Assembly (NCBI RefSeq): GCF_000701905.1
Contig: NZ_KL370832.1
Coordinates: 223,357 to 287,356 of the forward strand
Direction of reading: 5' to 3'
DNA from: Proteiniclasticum ruminis DSM 24773
GTDB taxonomy: Bacteria; Bacillota; Clostridia; Clostridiales; Clostridiaceae
DNA: 64,000 nucleotides
Shown here: in pieces, positions 35,384 through 43,972 of the stretch
Layout: each line of letters starts with the position of its first letter
How positions within the stretch are numbered: the first letter of the stretch is position 1
Made by a program: the position numbers and the translations under genes
The notes under the pieces: generated by a model
The model's database searches: none
What the model saw: the letters and a program-made list of their open reading frames with translations, nothing else
Told to the model about the DNA's origin: nothing

Positions 35384-35839
35384 ATGATGATTCAGGATTT
35401 TTGGCATCGATTCTTAGTTGAAAAGCGTTTGCCCCAAGATAATACATACTTTGATTGTTTTCATTTTGAGCTCACAGAGAAATGGGCAGAGGAGCTTCTT
35501 CGTTTGGTTCTCTGTGATCAGAAAAAAGCCACGGCCAGCAGTCTCTACGCTTATGAGAAGGAAAATCTGAGGCTTCCGGAAGTGGGAGATTTCAGCATTG
35601 TCACAAACTGGGCGGGGGAGCCCAAATGCGTGATCCGGACAAGTAAAGTACGGATTCTTCCATTTCGTGAAATGACCTATGACATCTGCAAGCTGGAGGG
35701 AGAGGATGATACTCTGGCGTCCTGGCAGAGGGGCCACCAAAGGTTTTTCACAGAAGAAGGTAAGGAACTGGGGTATGAGTTTACAGAAGACCTGCCCGTG
35801 GTTTTTGAGGAGTTTGAAGTAGTTTATAAAGAAGCATAA
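35384..35839 (+). CDS. ASCH-domain protein
   Basis: The 151-residue ASCH domain (PUA-like fold) has KWAEELLRLVLCDQKKATASSLYAYE, VGDFSIVTNWAGEPKCVIRTSKV, FREMTYDICKLEGEDDTLASW and HQRFF. ASCH proteins bind RNA or nucleosides, and some hydrolyse N4-acetylcytidine. GCAAGGAGAGTGATCATAA precedes the ATG; the adjacent second ATG is also possible. It ends at a strong terminator. Confidence 0.88.
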   Translation: MMIQDFWHRFLVEKRLPQDNTYFDCFHFELTEKWAEELLRLVLCDQKKATASSLYAYEKENLRLPEVGDFSIVTNWAGEPKCVIRTSKVRILPFREMTYDICKLEGEDDTLASWQRGHQRFFTEEGKELGYEFTEDLPVVFEEFEVVYKEA

Positions 35840-35843
35840 GGAA

Positions 35844-35884
35844 GAAGCGCAAAATCAAAGATAGATATTTTGCGCTTCTCTTTT
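35844..35884 (+). terminator. Intrinsic terminator after ASCH gene
   Basis: GAAGCGCAAAAT pairs perfectly with ATTTTGCGCTTC (11-base loop), then TCTTTTA. Confidence 0.85.
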
Positions 35885-36071
35885 ATTGGAACTAGGGTGG
35901 TTGAAACATTCGATAATGAAAGAAAAGTAGTTATACTTAAAATGAAAGGAAGGAACCGCGTCCCATTCGATAAAAACTGTATTGAAATTCAAAAAGCTCT
36001 ACTTTTTATCTTTCAGTACGGTAAGGGTTTGCTATACTGTAACTATCTGAATCTTAAAGGGAGATGATGTT

Positions 36072-36914
36072 GTGGAGTTTAGATCATTGAAACATGTGAC
36101 GCTGATGGAGATACACGAAGCTTTTGTGGATGCCTTTTCCGACTATCAGGTAAAAATTGACCTACCTTTCTCAAAGTTCCATCATATGATGAATAGAAGA
36201 GGATTTTCACCAGAACTCTCCTTGGGTGCTTTTTCTGATGGCAGGCTTGTGGGATTTATTTTAAACGGACATCGAAGTTTTCAAGGGAGGAAGACCGTGT
36301 ATGATATGGGTACCGGTGTTGTGAAAAGCCATCGAAGGCAAGGGATCACCACGAGGATCCTGAAGGAGCTGGAACCTGTCTTGAAAAACAGCGGTATGGA
36401 GCAGTACCTGCTGGAAGTGCTTCAGGAGAACACCTCCGCTTATGATCTGTATCTGAAGCAGGGGTTTCAGGTGACAAGAAGTTTTCTTTGCTATCGTATT
36501 CCAAAGGACAAGGCAACGTGCCAGAAGACCCAGGAAGTGCAGCGCCTGTCCTTAGAAAACCTTGAAGAGATGAAAGCGTTCTGGGATTTTATCCCATCCT
36601 GGCAAAACTCCATCGCGTCCATAGAAGCTGTGAAAGAGACCTTCTGCTTCTCCGTGGTGATGGAGGAGGAGAAGGTGGTGGGATACGGGCTCATTGATAA
36701 GCTAACAGGTGATATTCCGCAGCTGGCTGTGAATAAGAGCCATCGGGGACAGGGCATCGGGGGCAGCATCCTTCAGGATCTTCTTCTTCAGACGGAAGCT
36801 TCACATGGGATACTACTTAATGTAGAAGAAGGGGCAGGAAGCATGGATCAATTTCTAAAAGCCTGTGGCGCTGAAAATACTGTAAACCAGTTTGAGATGG
36901 TGAAGATGATATAG
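36072..36914 (+). CDS. Two-domain GNAT acetyltransferase
   Basis: At 280 residues it has two GNAT domains. The first carries VYDMGTGVVKSHRRQGITTRIL and AYDLYLKQGFQVTRSF; the second, shorter domain carries PQLAVNKSHRGQGIGGSILQDL with a weaker tail. Both acetyl-CoA loops (R/Q-x-x-G-x-G/T) are intact. GTG 36072 follows AAGGGAGATGATGTT. Substrate unknown. A 65-codon frame in the gap before it (35870) is not credible. Confidence 0.83.
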   Translation: MEFRSLKHVTLMEIHEAFVDAFSDYQVKIDLPFSKFHHMMNRRGFSPELSLGAFSDGRLVGFILNGHRSFQGRKTVYDMGTGVVKSHRRQGITTRILKELEPVLKNSGMEQYLLEVLQENTSAYDLYLKQGFQVTRSFLCYRIPKDKATCQKTQEVQRLSLENLEEMKAFWDFIPSWQNSIASIEAVKETFCFSVVMEEEKVVGYGLIDKLTGDIPQLAVNKSHRGQGIGGSILQDLLLQTEASHGILLNVEEGAGSMDQFLKACGAENTVNQFEMVKMI

Positions 36915-37021
36915 ATATAAAGCTGTTCGTCAAGACTTTCAGGAAGTGTAAATTTTTGGAAAGCAATCACGCATCAATCTGAGCTATATTAAGCCACTCG
37001 AAAAGGATGGAGGAGAGGCCC

Positions 37022-37516
37022 GTGTCAGATTTTTCAAAAGGAGTAGAAAGCTATAAAGAAGTCTTGAAGGCGTACAATGTGCAAGAAATCTACAAAGAGA
37101 TTATTCTCTACATGAGATCCTTACGCCAGGATTTCCTAAAAGGGGATAAGAGCTTCAGGATAGGCGGTCTCTATGAAGGGCTCATGGACATGACCTATTT
37201 TTCCATTGCCACCGACATGCTCCTTCAGAAGAAGCTGAAGCTGGCCCTGGTTTTTGTCCATGGAAAAGGAAGCCTGGAGCTGTGGATATCTGGTCAGAAC
37301 CGGGAAGTGATGAAAAAGTACCGGACTTACTTTTCTGTGGATTCTGGATTTTCTTCCCCAGCTTTTCATGAAAAAGACAATGAAGATGCTCTCCTGGAGT
37401 TTACTTTGGCAGAGGGAAAAGATCTGCCGGAGAAAGAGGATGCCTATGAGGCAGTTGCACCGATGGTGTATAATATCCTGGAACAGATGGAGAAGCAGTT
37501 AGAAAATCTGGACTGA
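37022..37516 (+). CDS. DUF7000 family protein
   Basis: The 164-residue protein shows the DUF7000 pattern: YKEVLKAYNVQEIYKEIILYMRSL, GGLYEGLMDMTYFSIATDML, KKLKLALVFVHGKGSLELWI and SGQNREVMKKY. Function is not known. GTG 37022 is chosen because GGAGGAGAGG precedes it; the ATG five codons upstream has its only purine run directly abutting. A 17-base perfect hairpin lies downstream. Confidence 0.8.
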   Translation: MSDFSKGVESYKEVLKAYNVQEIYKEIILYMRSLRQDFLKGDKSFRIGGLYEGLMDMTYFSIATDMLLQKKLKLALVFVHGKGSLELWISGQNREVMKKYRTYFSVDSGFSSPAFHEKDNEDALLEFTLAEGKDLPEKEDAYEAVAPMVYNILEQMEKQLENLD

Positions 37517-37566
37517 TCTTTTCGGCATCAAAGTTACAGAAGACAAGCCCATTACAGAACAGGCAC

Positions 37567-37607
37567 CAAAGATCCCTTGCATTCCACAATAATGCAAGGG
37601 ATCTTTG
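37567..37607. terminator. Perfect 17-bp hairpin without a long U-tail
   Basis: CAAAGATCCCTTGCATT and its exact complement are separated by seven bases. The stem's own TTTG end is the only U-run, so it may be a terminator of low efficiency or a transcript-end stabiliser. Confidence 0.55.
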
Positions 37608-37774
37608 AATGTATAAGATTATGTCTCAGGAGTTTTCGGGTCGCTGCCACATGTTTTGGACTATTTTAGGATGAGGATTAAATTCAATTTTTGATATATG
37701 TCAATTAATTCGCATAGGAAAAAGGTATACTCATAGAGGATTCAAAGCATCTATTATTGAGAGAAGGTAAAATT

Positions 37775-38355
37775 ATGAGCAAAACCTGCAACTTAAACTG
37801 TGGCAGCTGTTCTGAGGATTGTGGGGAGTGGAAAGCAGACCCACAGGACTTTAGAGAAGCACTTCATGCCATGAGCAGTGTGAAAAAAGTCATCGGCATT
37901 GTCAGTGGCAAGGGTGGGGTAGAAAAATCCTTGTGACCTCACTCTTGGCCGTCACCAAGAACAGAATGGGCTATCAGTCCGCAATTCAGGATGCGGACAT
38001 CACGGGTCCCTCCATACTCAAAGCATTTGGTTTAAAGGAAAAGGCACCTGTTACAGAAATTGGGTACTTTCTGTAACCACAAAAACAGGCATTGATGTCA
38101 TGTCCAACAACCTCTTTTGGAGAAGGAGACAGATCCGGTGCTCTGGAGAGATATTGACTACATGTTTGTAGATATGCACCCAGGAACGGGTGATGTGCCG
38201 TTGACAGTATTCCAGTCCATCGCCTTGGAAAGCATCATCTGGATGTGCTTGCAAAAATGCCCATAGACCCTCTGATCTCAGAGCACTGTAACAGAGGGTC
38301 CATTGAAGAGTATGTGGCCAAGTGGCTCTATCCTGTGGCAAGAATCATAGAATAA
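37775..38355 (+). pseudogene. Decayed Mrp/NBP35-type iron-sulfur ATPase gene
   Basis: It opens with a good site and MSKTCNLNCGSCSEDCGEW, then VIGIVSGKGGVEKSL followed by a frameshift to VTSLLAVTKNRMGYQSA, ADITGPSILKAFGLKEKAP and a stop. Further frames give TGIDVMSNN, DYMFVDMHPGTGDVPLTVFQS and a tail EHCNRGSIEEYV. These are the Mrp family blocks in order, but with several frameshifts, a deletion before DYMFVD and another in the middle. The P-loop G is already E. It is an inactive relic of a P-loop iron-sulfur carrier. Confidence 0.85.
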
Positions 38356-38370
38356 CCGAGTAGTGAGAAG

Positions 38371-38395
38371 GGAAGCGGTCAGTGCTTCCTTTTTT
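38371..38395 (+). terminator. Intrinsic terminator
   Basis: GGAAGC-GGTCAGT-GCTTCC followed by TTTTTT, ending the Mrp pseudogene transcript. Confidence 0.8.
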
Positions 38396-38486
38396 GCAGT
38401 CAAATGAAACATGGGAGTAAAAGGTCCATGGACTTCCCTCCAAGCCTTGTGTAGAATGAGAGTAATAGAGAAAGAAGGAGAAAAGC

Positions 38487-39251
38487 ATGAGAGAAGAAAC
38501 CAACAACGCCTACCGTTTTATCAGAGCTTATAATGAGCTGGACCATTTCATGGACTTGAAACTGAACCGGGACAGCAGATACAATTCCTACTATCAGAGA
38601 ATCATTGAGCTGTCCAAAAGAGACAGCACGTTCAGAAAACACAAGCTGATCCTCCATTCCTTTGGGGAGCTGAGAAATGCCATTGTCCATGATTTTGGCA
38701 GGGACAATATGGAAATCATTGCTGAGCCTCATCTGAAACAGGTGGAGCTTTTTGAAAGGATCCTTCGAGAAGTCATGGATCCTCCTAAAGCCTTGGATAC
38801 TATAGCCGTACGTTTTAAAAATCTTTATACGGCTTCCATGGAAGCGCCTGTTCGAGAAGTGATGACAAACATGACCAGAGAAGGATTCTCCTATGTTCCC
38901 GTGATGGAGGAAGGGAGGATGATTGGTGTATTCAGTGATGAGACCATCTTTCAGTATGTGAGACAGGAGGGATTTGTAGATATCCGGAAAGAATTCAGGC
39001 TGAAGGATCTGGCATCCTATCTTACAGTAGAAGCCCATGAGAAAGAAACTTTCCAATTCGCCTCCAGAAAAGAGTCTGTGGCGGATCTTGAAGAAAGACT
39101 GGTGAATACTTCTAAAGGAGAAAAGAGACTGGAAGTGGTTTTCCTGACAGAAAACGGCAGACCTGAAGAAAAACTCCTCGGTATGGTCACAGTATGGGAT
39201 CTGGCAAAAGGAAGTTTCCAAGAAAGTGAAGAGGAATCTTCAAGAAAATAA
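38487..39251 (+). CDS. CBS-domain protein
   Basis: The 254-residue protein has an N-terminal helical region (residues 1-105; HSFGELRNAIVHDFGRD) resembling HEPN-like or abortive helical domains, then a CBS pair (PVREVMTNMTREGFSYVPVMEEGRMIGVFSDETIF; the second, weaker, KLLGMVTVWDL). CBS pairs bind adenine nucleotides and report energy state. AAAGAAGGAGAAAAGC precedes the ATG. It nearly overlaps the nucleoside hydrolase gene, suggesting co-regulation with nucleoside salvage. Confidence 0.75.
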   Translation: MREETNNAYRFIRAYNELDHFMDLKLNRDSRYNSYYQRIIELSKRDSTFRKHKLILHSFGELRNAIVHDFGRDNMEIIAEPHLKQVELFERILREVMDPPKALDTIAVRFKNLYTASMEAPVREVMTNMTREGFSYVPVMEEGRMIGVFSDETIFQYVRQEGFVDIRKEFRLKDLASYLTVEAHEKETFQFASRKESVADLEERLVNTSKGEKRLEVVFLTENGRPEEKLLGMVTVWDLAKGSFQESEEESSRK

Positions 39252-39270
39252 CAAAGGATGGAAAAAACAG

Positions 39271-40224
39271 TTGAGAACAGAAAATCTTGAGTATACATCA
39301 ACCAGAAAAAAAGGAGAAAGAATCCCGCTTCTCATAGACTGTGATCCGGGCATCGATGATGCCATGGCGCTCATGGTGGCTAGAGCATCGGAAGGTTTTG
39401 AGCTGAAGGGCATAACGTCGGTCTCTGGAAACCTGGATATTGAAACCACCACAAAAAATATTGAGCTTTTTGCCAAAGTTCTAAAGTTAAACGCTGTACT
39501 TGCCAGTGGCGCTTCTGAGCCTCTTGTGAAAGGAAAGTTCTCGGCAGAAGAAGTCCATGGGAGCGATGGGCTGGGTGGCGCTTCCAGTCTTTTTGGCGTT
39601 TCATTGTCGGGAGACCGAGTGCAGCAAAATGCAGTAGACACCATGCGGAAGCTTCTCCTGGAAGAGGAGAGAAAAACAGCCATTGTTGCCATAGGACCTC
39701 TGACCAACATTGCGCTGCTTCTAAAAATATATCCGGAAGTGAAAGAAAAGATCCGCGTCATCAGCATCATGGGGGGAAGCCTTGAAGGAGGCAATGTCAC
39801 GCCTTTAAGTGAATTCAATTTTTATGTGGATCCTGAAGCTGCTTCCATCGTCTTTCAAAGTGGTGTCCCTTTGATCCTCTCAGGCCTGCATATGACGGTG
39901 GATGCAACCATTACGGAGGAAAATCTGGAAGAAATCAGAAATCACTCTGGCGTTCTGGGAGTTCCAGCAGCCGAAATGTTAAAGACCTACCCAGGGACTG
40001 CGCATCCACTTCATGACCCTTGCGCAGTGCTTGCTCTGTCTCATCCAGAGATCTTCACCTATGAGGATCTAACGGTGCACATTGACACCAGAGAAGGGGA
40101 TTCACAAGGCATGAGCTATAAAGATGAAAGACCTTGGGTGAAAAAGGAGACAAACTGCAGAGTCCTTTTGAAGATCCATCAGGAGAAATTCAGGAGACTT
40201 CTTGTGGACACTTTGGCTTTCTGA
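39271..40224 (+). CDS. Inosine/uridine-preferring nucleoside hydrolase
   Basis: The protein carries the calcium-site motif LLIDCDPGIDDAMAL, SVSGNLDIETTTKN, HGSDGLGG, VAIGPLTNIALL, SIMGGSLEGGNVTP, EFNFYVDPEAA and HPLHDPCAVLAL. It splits ribonucleosides into base and ribose. The start is uncertain: an open frame begins at GTG 39226 inside the CBS gene, while TTG 39271 sits behind AAAGGATGG; the family's usual start is only ~10 residues before the first motif, where no normal start codon occurs. The gene is otherwise full length. Confidence 0.88.
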   Translation: MRTENLEYTSTRKKGERIPLLIDCDPGIDDAMALMVARASEGFELKGITSVSGNLDIETTTKNIELFAKVLKLNAVLASGASEPLVKGKFSAEEVHGSDGLGGASSLFGVSLSGDRVQQNAVDTMRKLLLEEERKTAIVAIGPLTNIALLLKIYPEVKEKIRVISIMGGSLEGGNVTPLSEFNFYVDPEAASIVFQSGVPLILSGLHMTVDATITEENLEEIRNHSGVLGVPAAEMLKTYPGTAHPLHDPCAVLALSHPEIFTYEDLTVHIDTREGDSQGMSYKDERPWVKKETNCRVLLKIHQEKFRRLLVDTLAF

Positions 40225-40242
40225 TCATTAGGAGAACATAAA

Positions 40243-40272
40243 AAAACTCTGAGGTTCTATCCTCAGAGTTTT
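40243..40272. terminator. Bidirectional intrinsic terminator
   Basis: AAAACTCTGAGG-TTCTAT-CCTCAGAGTTTT, a perfect stem between converging genes. Confidence 0.85.
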
Positions 40273-40283
40273 CAGTACTGGTG

Positions 40284-40880
40284 TTAGAAAAATTTCACTC
40301 GGTCTTCCAGGGGCAGGAACGCTTTGGCGGAAGGTTCTGACATAGGGGTGCCAAAAGGCATCTGGGCGATGAGCTTCCAGCTGGAAGGAATCTGCCACTC
40401 TCTCTTCACATCTTCTTCTATGAGCTCTGTATAGTGCTGCAGAGAAGCGCCGAAGCCTTCGGTCTCCAGTGTGTTCCAGACGATGAACTGGCTGATGCCG
40501 CTGGCCTGATGAGACCAGACTGGGAAGTTGTCCTTATAGAGCTCAAACTGTTTCTGCAGGGATGTGATGACCTCCATATCCTCATAAAAGAGGACGGTTC
40601 CGTACCCATTCTTGAAAGAATCGATTTTATCGCTGGTTGCTTGGAACTGTTCTGAAGGAACAATTTTCCGCAGCGCATCTTTTGTCAGGTCCCATAGCTT
40701 GTCATGCTGATTCTTTGTCAGGACCACCACTCTTGTGCTTTGAGAGTTCATCGCAGAGGGGGTATGTTTCACTGCTTCCTCTATGAGGGCTTTCAGTCTT
40801 TCGTCTGAGATGGGACTCTCATCCTTGATTCCATAATAGCTTCTTCTTTTTGCCACTGAGGCAAGAAAATCGTTGTTCAT
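40284..40880 (-). CDS. Nitroreductase-family protein (YdgI/HBN1-like)
   Basis: The 198-residue protein begins DFLASVAKRRSYYGI and has HTPSAMNSQSTRVVVLT, VLFYEDM, GISQFIVWNTLETEGFGASLQHY and the FMN-phosphate end QMPFGTPMSEPSAKAFLPLEDRV. This subgroup handles small molecules such as nitro compounds or flavins with NAD(P)H and FMN. CAGGAGAACATTAAA precedes ATG 40880. It is a single gene, convergent with the nucleoside hydrolase. Confidence 0.88.
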   Translation of the reverse strand: MNNDFLASVAKRRSYYGIKDESPISDERLKALIEEAVKHTPSAMNSQSTRVVVLTKNQHDKLWDLTKDALRKIVPSEQFQATSDKIDSFKNGYGTVLFYEDMEVITSLQKQFELYKDNFPVWSHQASGISQFIVWNTLETEGFGASLQHYTELIEEDVKREWQIPSSWKLIAQMPFGTPMSEPSAKAFLPLEDRVKFF

Positions 40881-41263
40881 TTTAATGTTCTCCTGTCATT
40901 TATTCCCGCAAATTACATTGCGTGTTATTTTATCTTATACAATATATTATACTGGATCTTTTTGTTTTTTCAAGTGAAAAGGGCTGTATAACTGGTTTCT
41001 GTCCTCTCTTTCCCAGTTTTACAAATGGAAAGGGTTACTTTTGCAAAGGCGCTAGCAGAAGACGGAACGCTCCTCAATATCAGCATACAAATTCTATGAA
41101 GTAGAGAACATAAGGGATTCCATCGGATTCATGGTACACACAGTGAATCTAAACTGGATTCACACAAAGACCCTATGGAACAGATATTTATACCGCGCTG
41201 TATGATAAAATAATAGATATTGATCTAGTGAGGCGCGAAGAGCCTGGAAGAGAAGTGAAAAGT
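40881..41263. other. Intergenic region, no gene seen
   Basis: AT-rich promoter-like sequence for the minus gene lies near 40920-40960, and a GTGAATC/GATTCAC inverted repeat lies at 41141-41162 within the upstream region of the next operon. The 60-codon frame at 40922 is not credible. Confidence 0.4.
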
Positions 41264-42415
41264 ATGAAGGTTGGTATTTTTATCGGTGCAGTGCTGTTCG
41301 TGGTGCTGTATGTCATTTCAATAATTTATATTAGCAGAAGGATTCAGGAAGGTTTTTCTGGGGTGCTGCCGGAAAAGTCCAGATGGGTTCTGTATATGGT
41401 CATGGCGGTACTGGCATTTTCCTTGGTCTTCGGCATGATGCCTGTTTCCTATGGGGTGAAGCGGATTTTCAGCACAATGGGTGCTTATTTCATGGGGTTT
41501 TATGCCTATGCTCTGATGCTGTTTCTTGTGAGAGACGGTGTGTTTCTAATTGGAAAACTCCTGAAAATCAAAGGGGATTTCGATGGAATGAAGCTGCTCA
41601 GCACCTCTTCTGTGATGATCACTGTCCTTTCACTGGCGCTTGTTGTTTATGGCACGGTTCATGCCGGGAACATCAAGACGGTGTCCTATGAAGTGGACTC
41701 CTATGCGCAAAGTCTTCCAGAAAAGATGAAAATTGTTCTTCTGAGCGATCTGCATCTGGGAGCGGTGGGCAGCGAGAAAAGGCTGCCGGAAATCATAAAA
41801 AAGGTCCAAGCAGAAGAGCCGGACCTGGTGCTCCTCTCTGGAGATATTTTTGATGATGACTTTATGCTTTTGAGAGATCCTCAAAAAGCAATAAAACTGT
41901 TTCAGGGAGTAGCGCCCACTTACGGCATCTATGCCTCTTTGGGGAACCATGATGGCGGAAAAACCTTTCCTCAGATGCTTCAGTTTTTAGAAGAAAGCGG
42001 GATCACTGTGCTCCTGGAACAGCATCAGGTGGTTGCGGATTCCTTTGTCATCCTGGGAAGACTGGATCCTTCGCCCATCGGCGGATTTGGCGGGGATGAG
42101 AGACAGGAAACAAAAGAGGTCCTTTCTGCCCTGCCGGAAGGTCTGCCGGTTATTGTGCTGGACCATACACCCTCCCATGTGGAGCAGTATGGCAAGGAGG
42201 TGGATCTTGTGCTGTCAGGTCATACCCACAAAGGACAGATCTTCCCTTTCCAGCTAGGCACAAAGCTTCTCTTTGACGTGGATTACGGTTTTTACAAGAG
42301 AAATGAGGAGGCTCCAGCATATATCGTCACATCTGGTGCAGGCACCTGGGGACCGCCCATGAGAATTGGTACGAACAGTGAAATAGTCCGCATAACACTC
42401 CAAAGAGTGAAATAG
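41264..42415 (+). CDS. Membrane-anchored metallophosphoesterase
   Basis: At 383 residues it has N-terminal membrane helices (about four in residues 5-140), then a calcineurin-type phosphoesterase with LLSDLHLGAVG, LLSGDIFDDD, SLGNHDGG and LSGHTHKGQIFP. Related YaeI/YkuE proteins are phospholipid or envelope phosphatases. It precedes a CTP-dependent lipid-kinase-like gene by 20 bases, which fits lipid metabolism. ATG 41264 is chosen from protein sense; a GTG at 41228 adds 12 residues without a membrane segment. Confidence 0.85.
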   Translation: MKVGIFIGAVLFVVLYVISIIYISRRIQEGFSGVLPEKSRWVLYMVMAVLAFSLVFGMMPVSYGVKRIFSTMGAYFMGFYAYALMLFLVRDGVFLIGKLLKIKGDFDGMKLLSTSSVMITVLSLALVVYGTVHAGNIKTVSYEVDSYAQSLPEKMKIVLLSDLHLGAVGSEKRLPEIIKKVQAEEPDLVLLSGDIFDDDFMLLRDPQKAIKLFQGVAPTYGIYASLGNHDGGKTFPQMLQFLEESGITVLLEQHQVVADSFVILGRLDPSPIGGFGGDERQETKEVLSALPEGLPVIVLDHTPSHVEQYGKEVDLVLSGHTHKGQIFPFQLGTKLLFDVDYGFYKRNEEAPAYIVTSGAGTWGPPMRIGTNSEIVRITLQRVK

Positions 42416-42435
42416 TTTGGAAAGGAGGATCTTAC

Positions 42436-43143
42436 ATGAAAGAACTTTTTATTGGATTTGGCGTACTGATTCTTTATTTTCTCTGTGCTGCGTCCGCAGC
42501 GCTTTTACTACGGAATATCATCAGACTGCCTAAGGAAGTATTCAGAAAGATTCTTCATTTTATTCTTCTAGGATCGGTATTTGTCTTTACTGAAGCTTTT
42601 CAACATCCTTCGGTGGCAGCTCTTGCGTCGGCGTTCTTTGCCCTCTTGCTGTATCCAGTGCTTCAGGTGCTGGAGAGGGTTCCTGGATACTCTGATCTTC
42701 TCACAGAGAGGGGACACGGTGAAATCAAAAGAAGTCTGCTTCTGGTGTTTTTCATGTTTTCTTTTATCCTTCTTCTTTGCTGGGGAATCCTCGAAAGGAA
42801 GTATCTTGTCCTCGCTTCAGTGCTGGCTTGGGGCGTTGGAGATGCAGCCGCGGCTCTTTTTGGGAAAAAGTTCGGAAGAATCCGTTTGAGAGGAAGAGGG
42901 CTCAGCGGGGAGAAGACACTGGAAGGCTTTTTGGCCATGTTTGTCTTCTCTTTCGTAGCTGTTTTCACTGTTTTTCTTCGCCACCAGCCGGATCTTGCCA
43001 TTGGCTATGGGCCTCTAGCCTTCGTCACTGCAGGGGTCACTGCGGTGGTGGAGCTCTATTCTATGGATGGCATGGATACGGTGACTTGCCCCCTTGCAGC
43101 GGCTGTTACAATGATTCCGTTGACGGTATTTCTGGGAGGATGA
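42436..43143 (+). CDS. Dolichol-kinase/CTP-dependent lipid-kinase-like membrane protein
   Basis: The 235-residue protein has about seven hydrophobic helices. The cytosolic motif WGVGDAAAALFGKKFGRI followed by LSGEKTLEGFLAMF corresponds to the D-A-A-x-x-G-K-x-x-G ... K-S/T-x-E-G pattern of SEC59/CdsA-related polyprenol and diacylglycerol kinases that use CTP. It probably phosphorylates a membrane lipid alcohol. GGAAAGGAGGATCTTAC precedes the ATG. It is coupled to neighbours on both sides by very short gaps. Confidence 0.8.
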   Translation: MKELFIGFGVLILYFLCAASAALLLRNIIRLPKEVFRKILHFILLGSVFVFTEAFQHPSVAALASAFFALLLYPVLQVLERVPGYSDLLTERGHGEIKRSLLLVFFMFSFILLLCWGILERKYLVLASVLAWGVGDAAAALFGKKFGRIRLRGRGLSGEKTLEGFLAMFVFSFVAVFTVFLRHQPDLAIGYGPLAFVTAGVTAVVELYSMDGMDTVTCPLAAAVTMIPLTVFLGG

Positions 43144-43144
43144 G

Positions 43145-43765
43145 ATGAAAAAGAGTAAGCAGGGAGAAGGAACGCTTCTCCTATCGGTGATTCTCAGTGC
43201 GCCAGGACCGATCATTCTGGCTGCAGCACTTTTGTATGGAAGATCCTCCACACAGATGGCTGACTTTATAAGGAGAACTCTGGAATTTTTGGCTCTTGTG
43301 GTATCTTATGCGGTTTTCCGCTATATGGCTAGAAAGAACCTCATGGACAGGGAAAAAGATCAGCTGCAGAAAATTGCAGATCTGTTTGTGGGCGGATCCA
43401 TGTGCTTGTCCGGACCTGTGATTCTTTTTCTTTCTATCTGGTCCTTCGGACAGGAAAAGGGGAATGTGGTGCCTGGCTTAGTCATTGCTCTTTTAGGTGT
43501 CCTTGCCAATGGAATCTTTACTTTGCGGTATGGAGTTCTTTATCAGAAAGAGGCTCATGCCATTTTCTTCATCCAGAGAAAACTCTATCAGGCGAAGTTT
43601 CTGGTGGATCTTGCCATCACAGGATCTCTGGCTCTGGTGCTCTTCTATCCTGGAAATAAAGGAACAGACTGGACGGATTTTTTAGGATCTCTTCTGGTAT
43701 CCTGTTATCTTCTTTATAGCGGCTATAAGATCATCGTAGGAAAAAGTTCTGAAGAACCATTTTAA
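43145..43765 (+). CDS. Polytopic membrane protein, CDF-transporter-like membrane half
   Basis: The 206-residue protein has about five or six helices and no soluble domain. SAPGPIILAAALLYGRSSTQMADFIRRTLEFLALVVSY resembles the first helices of a CDF transporter, with D in TQMADFIRR at the metal-site position, but the usual HD/DD metal ligands and C-terminal domain are absent. GGGAGGATGAG precedes the ATG, one base after the previous stop. Its substrate is unknown and it may not transport metal at all. Confidence 0.6.
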   Translation: MKKSKQGEGTLLLSVILSAPGPIILAAALLYGRSSTQMADFIRRTLEFLALVVSYAVFRYMARKNLMDREKDQLQKIADLFVGGSMCLSGPVILFLSIWSFGQEKGNVVPGLVIALLGVLANGIFTLRYGVLYQKEAHAIFFIQRKLYQAKFLVDLAITGSLALVLFYPGNKGTDWTDFLGSLLVSCYLLYSGYKIIVGKSSEEPF

Positions 43766-43792
43766 ATAGAAAGATTCCTAGGGAAAGCGCAA

Positions 43793-43820
43793 GCATCGGG
43801 CATGCGCTGGATGCTTTTTT
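43793..43820 (+). terminator. Intrinsic terminator
   Basis: GCATC pairs with GATGC over a loop containing a competing GCGC/GCGC pairing, followed by TTTTTT. Confidence 0.7.
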
Positions 43821-43972
43821 ACAATGTTTATTAAATTTCGGGTTCTCATCCGGTATTCACAAAGCTTTCATACATATGCGGATGAAAAATGGTAGAATAT
43901 AATATCGATAGCTACTGTTTATTGTATTTGGGTGATTACTTTTATTTTTGTAGGTTGATGTAGAGGTGGAAC

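Noticed and set aside
35870-36067. 65-codon plus frame before the two-domain GNAT gene
   Set aside because: It begins in the terminator of the ASCH gene and has no protein-like pattern.
37567-37607. Perfect 17-bp inverted repeat considered as a miniature mobile element
   Set aside because: Size and place after a gene end fit a transcription-end hairpin; no target duplication is visible.
38400-39221. Minus-strand frame of 273 codons opposite the CBS gene
   Set aside because: Phenylalanine- and histidine-rich shadow sequence; the plus-strand protein has clear CBS motifs.
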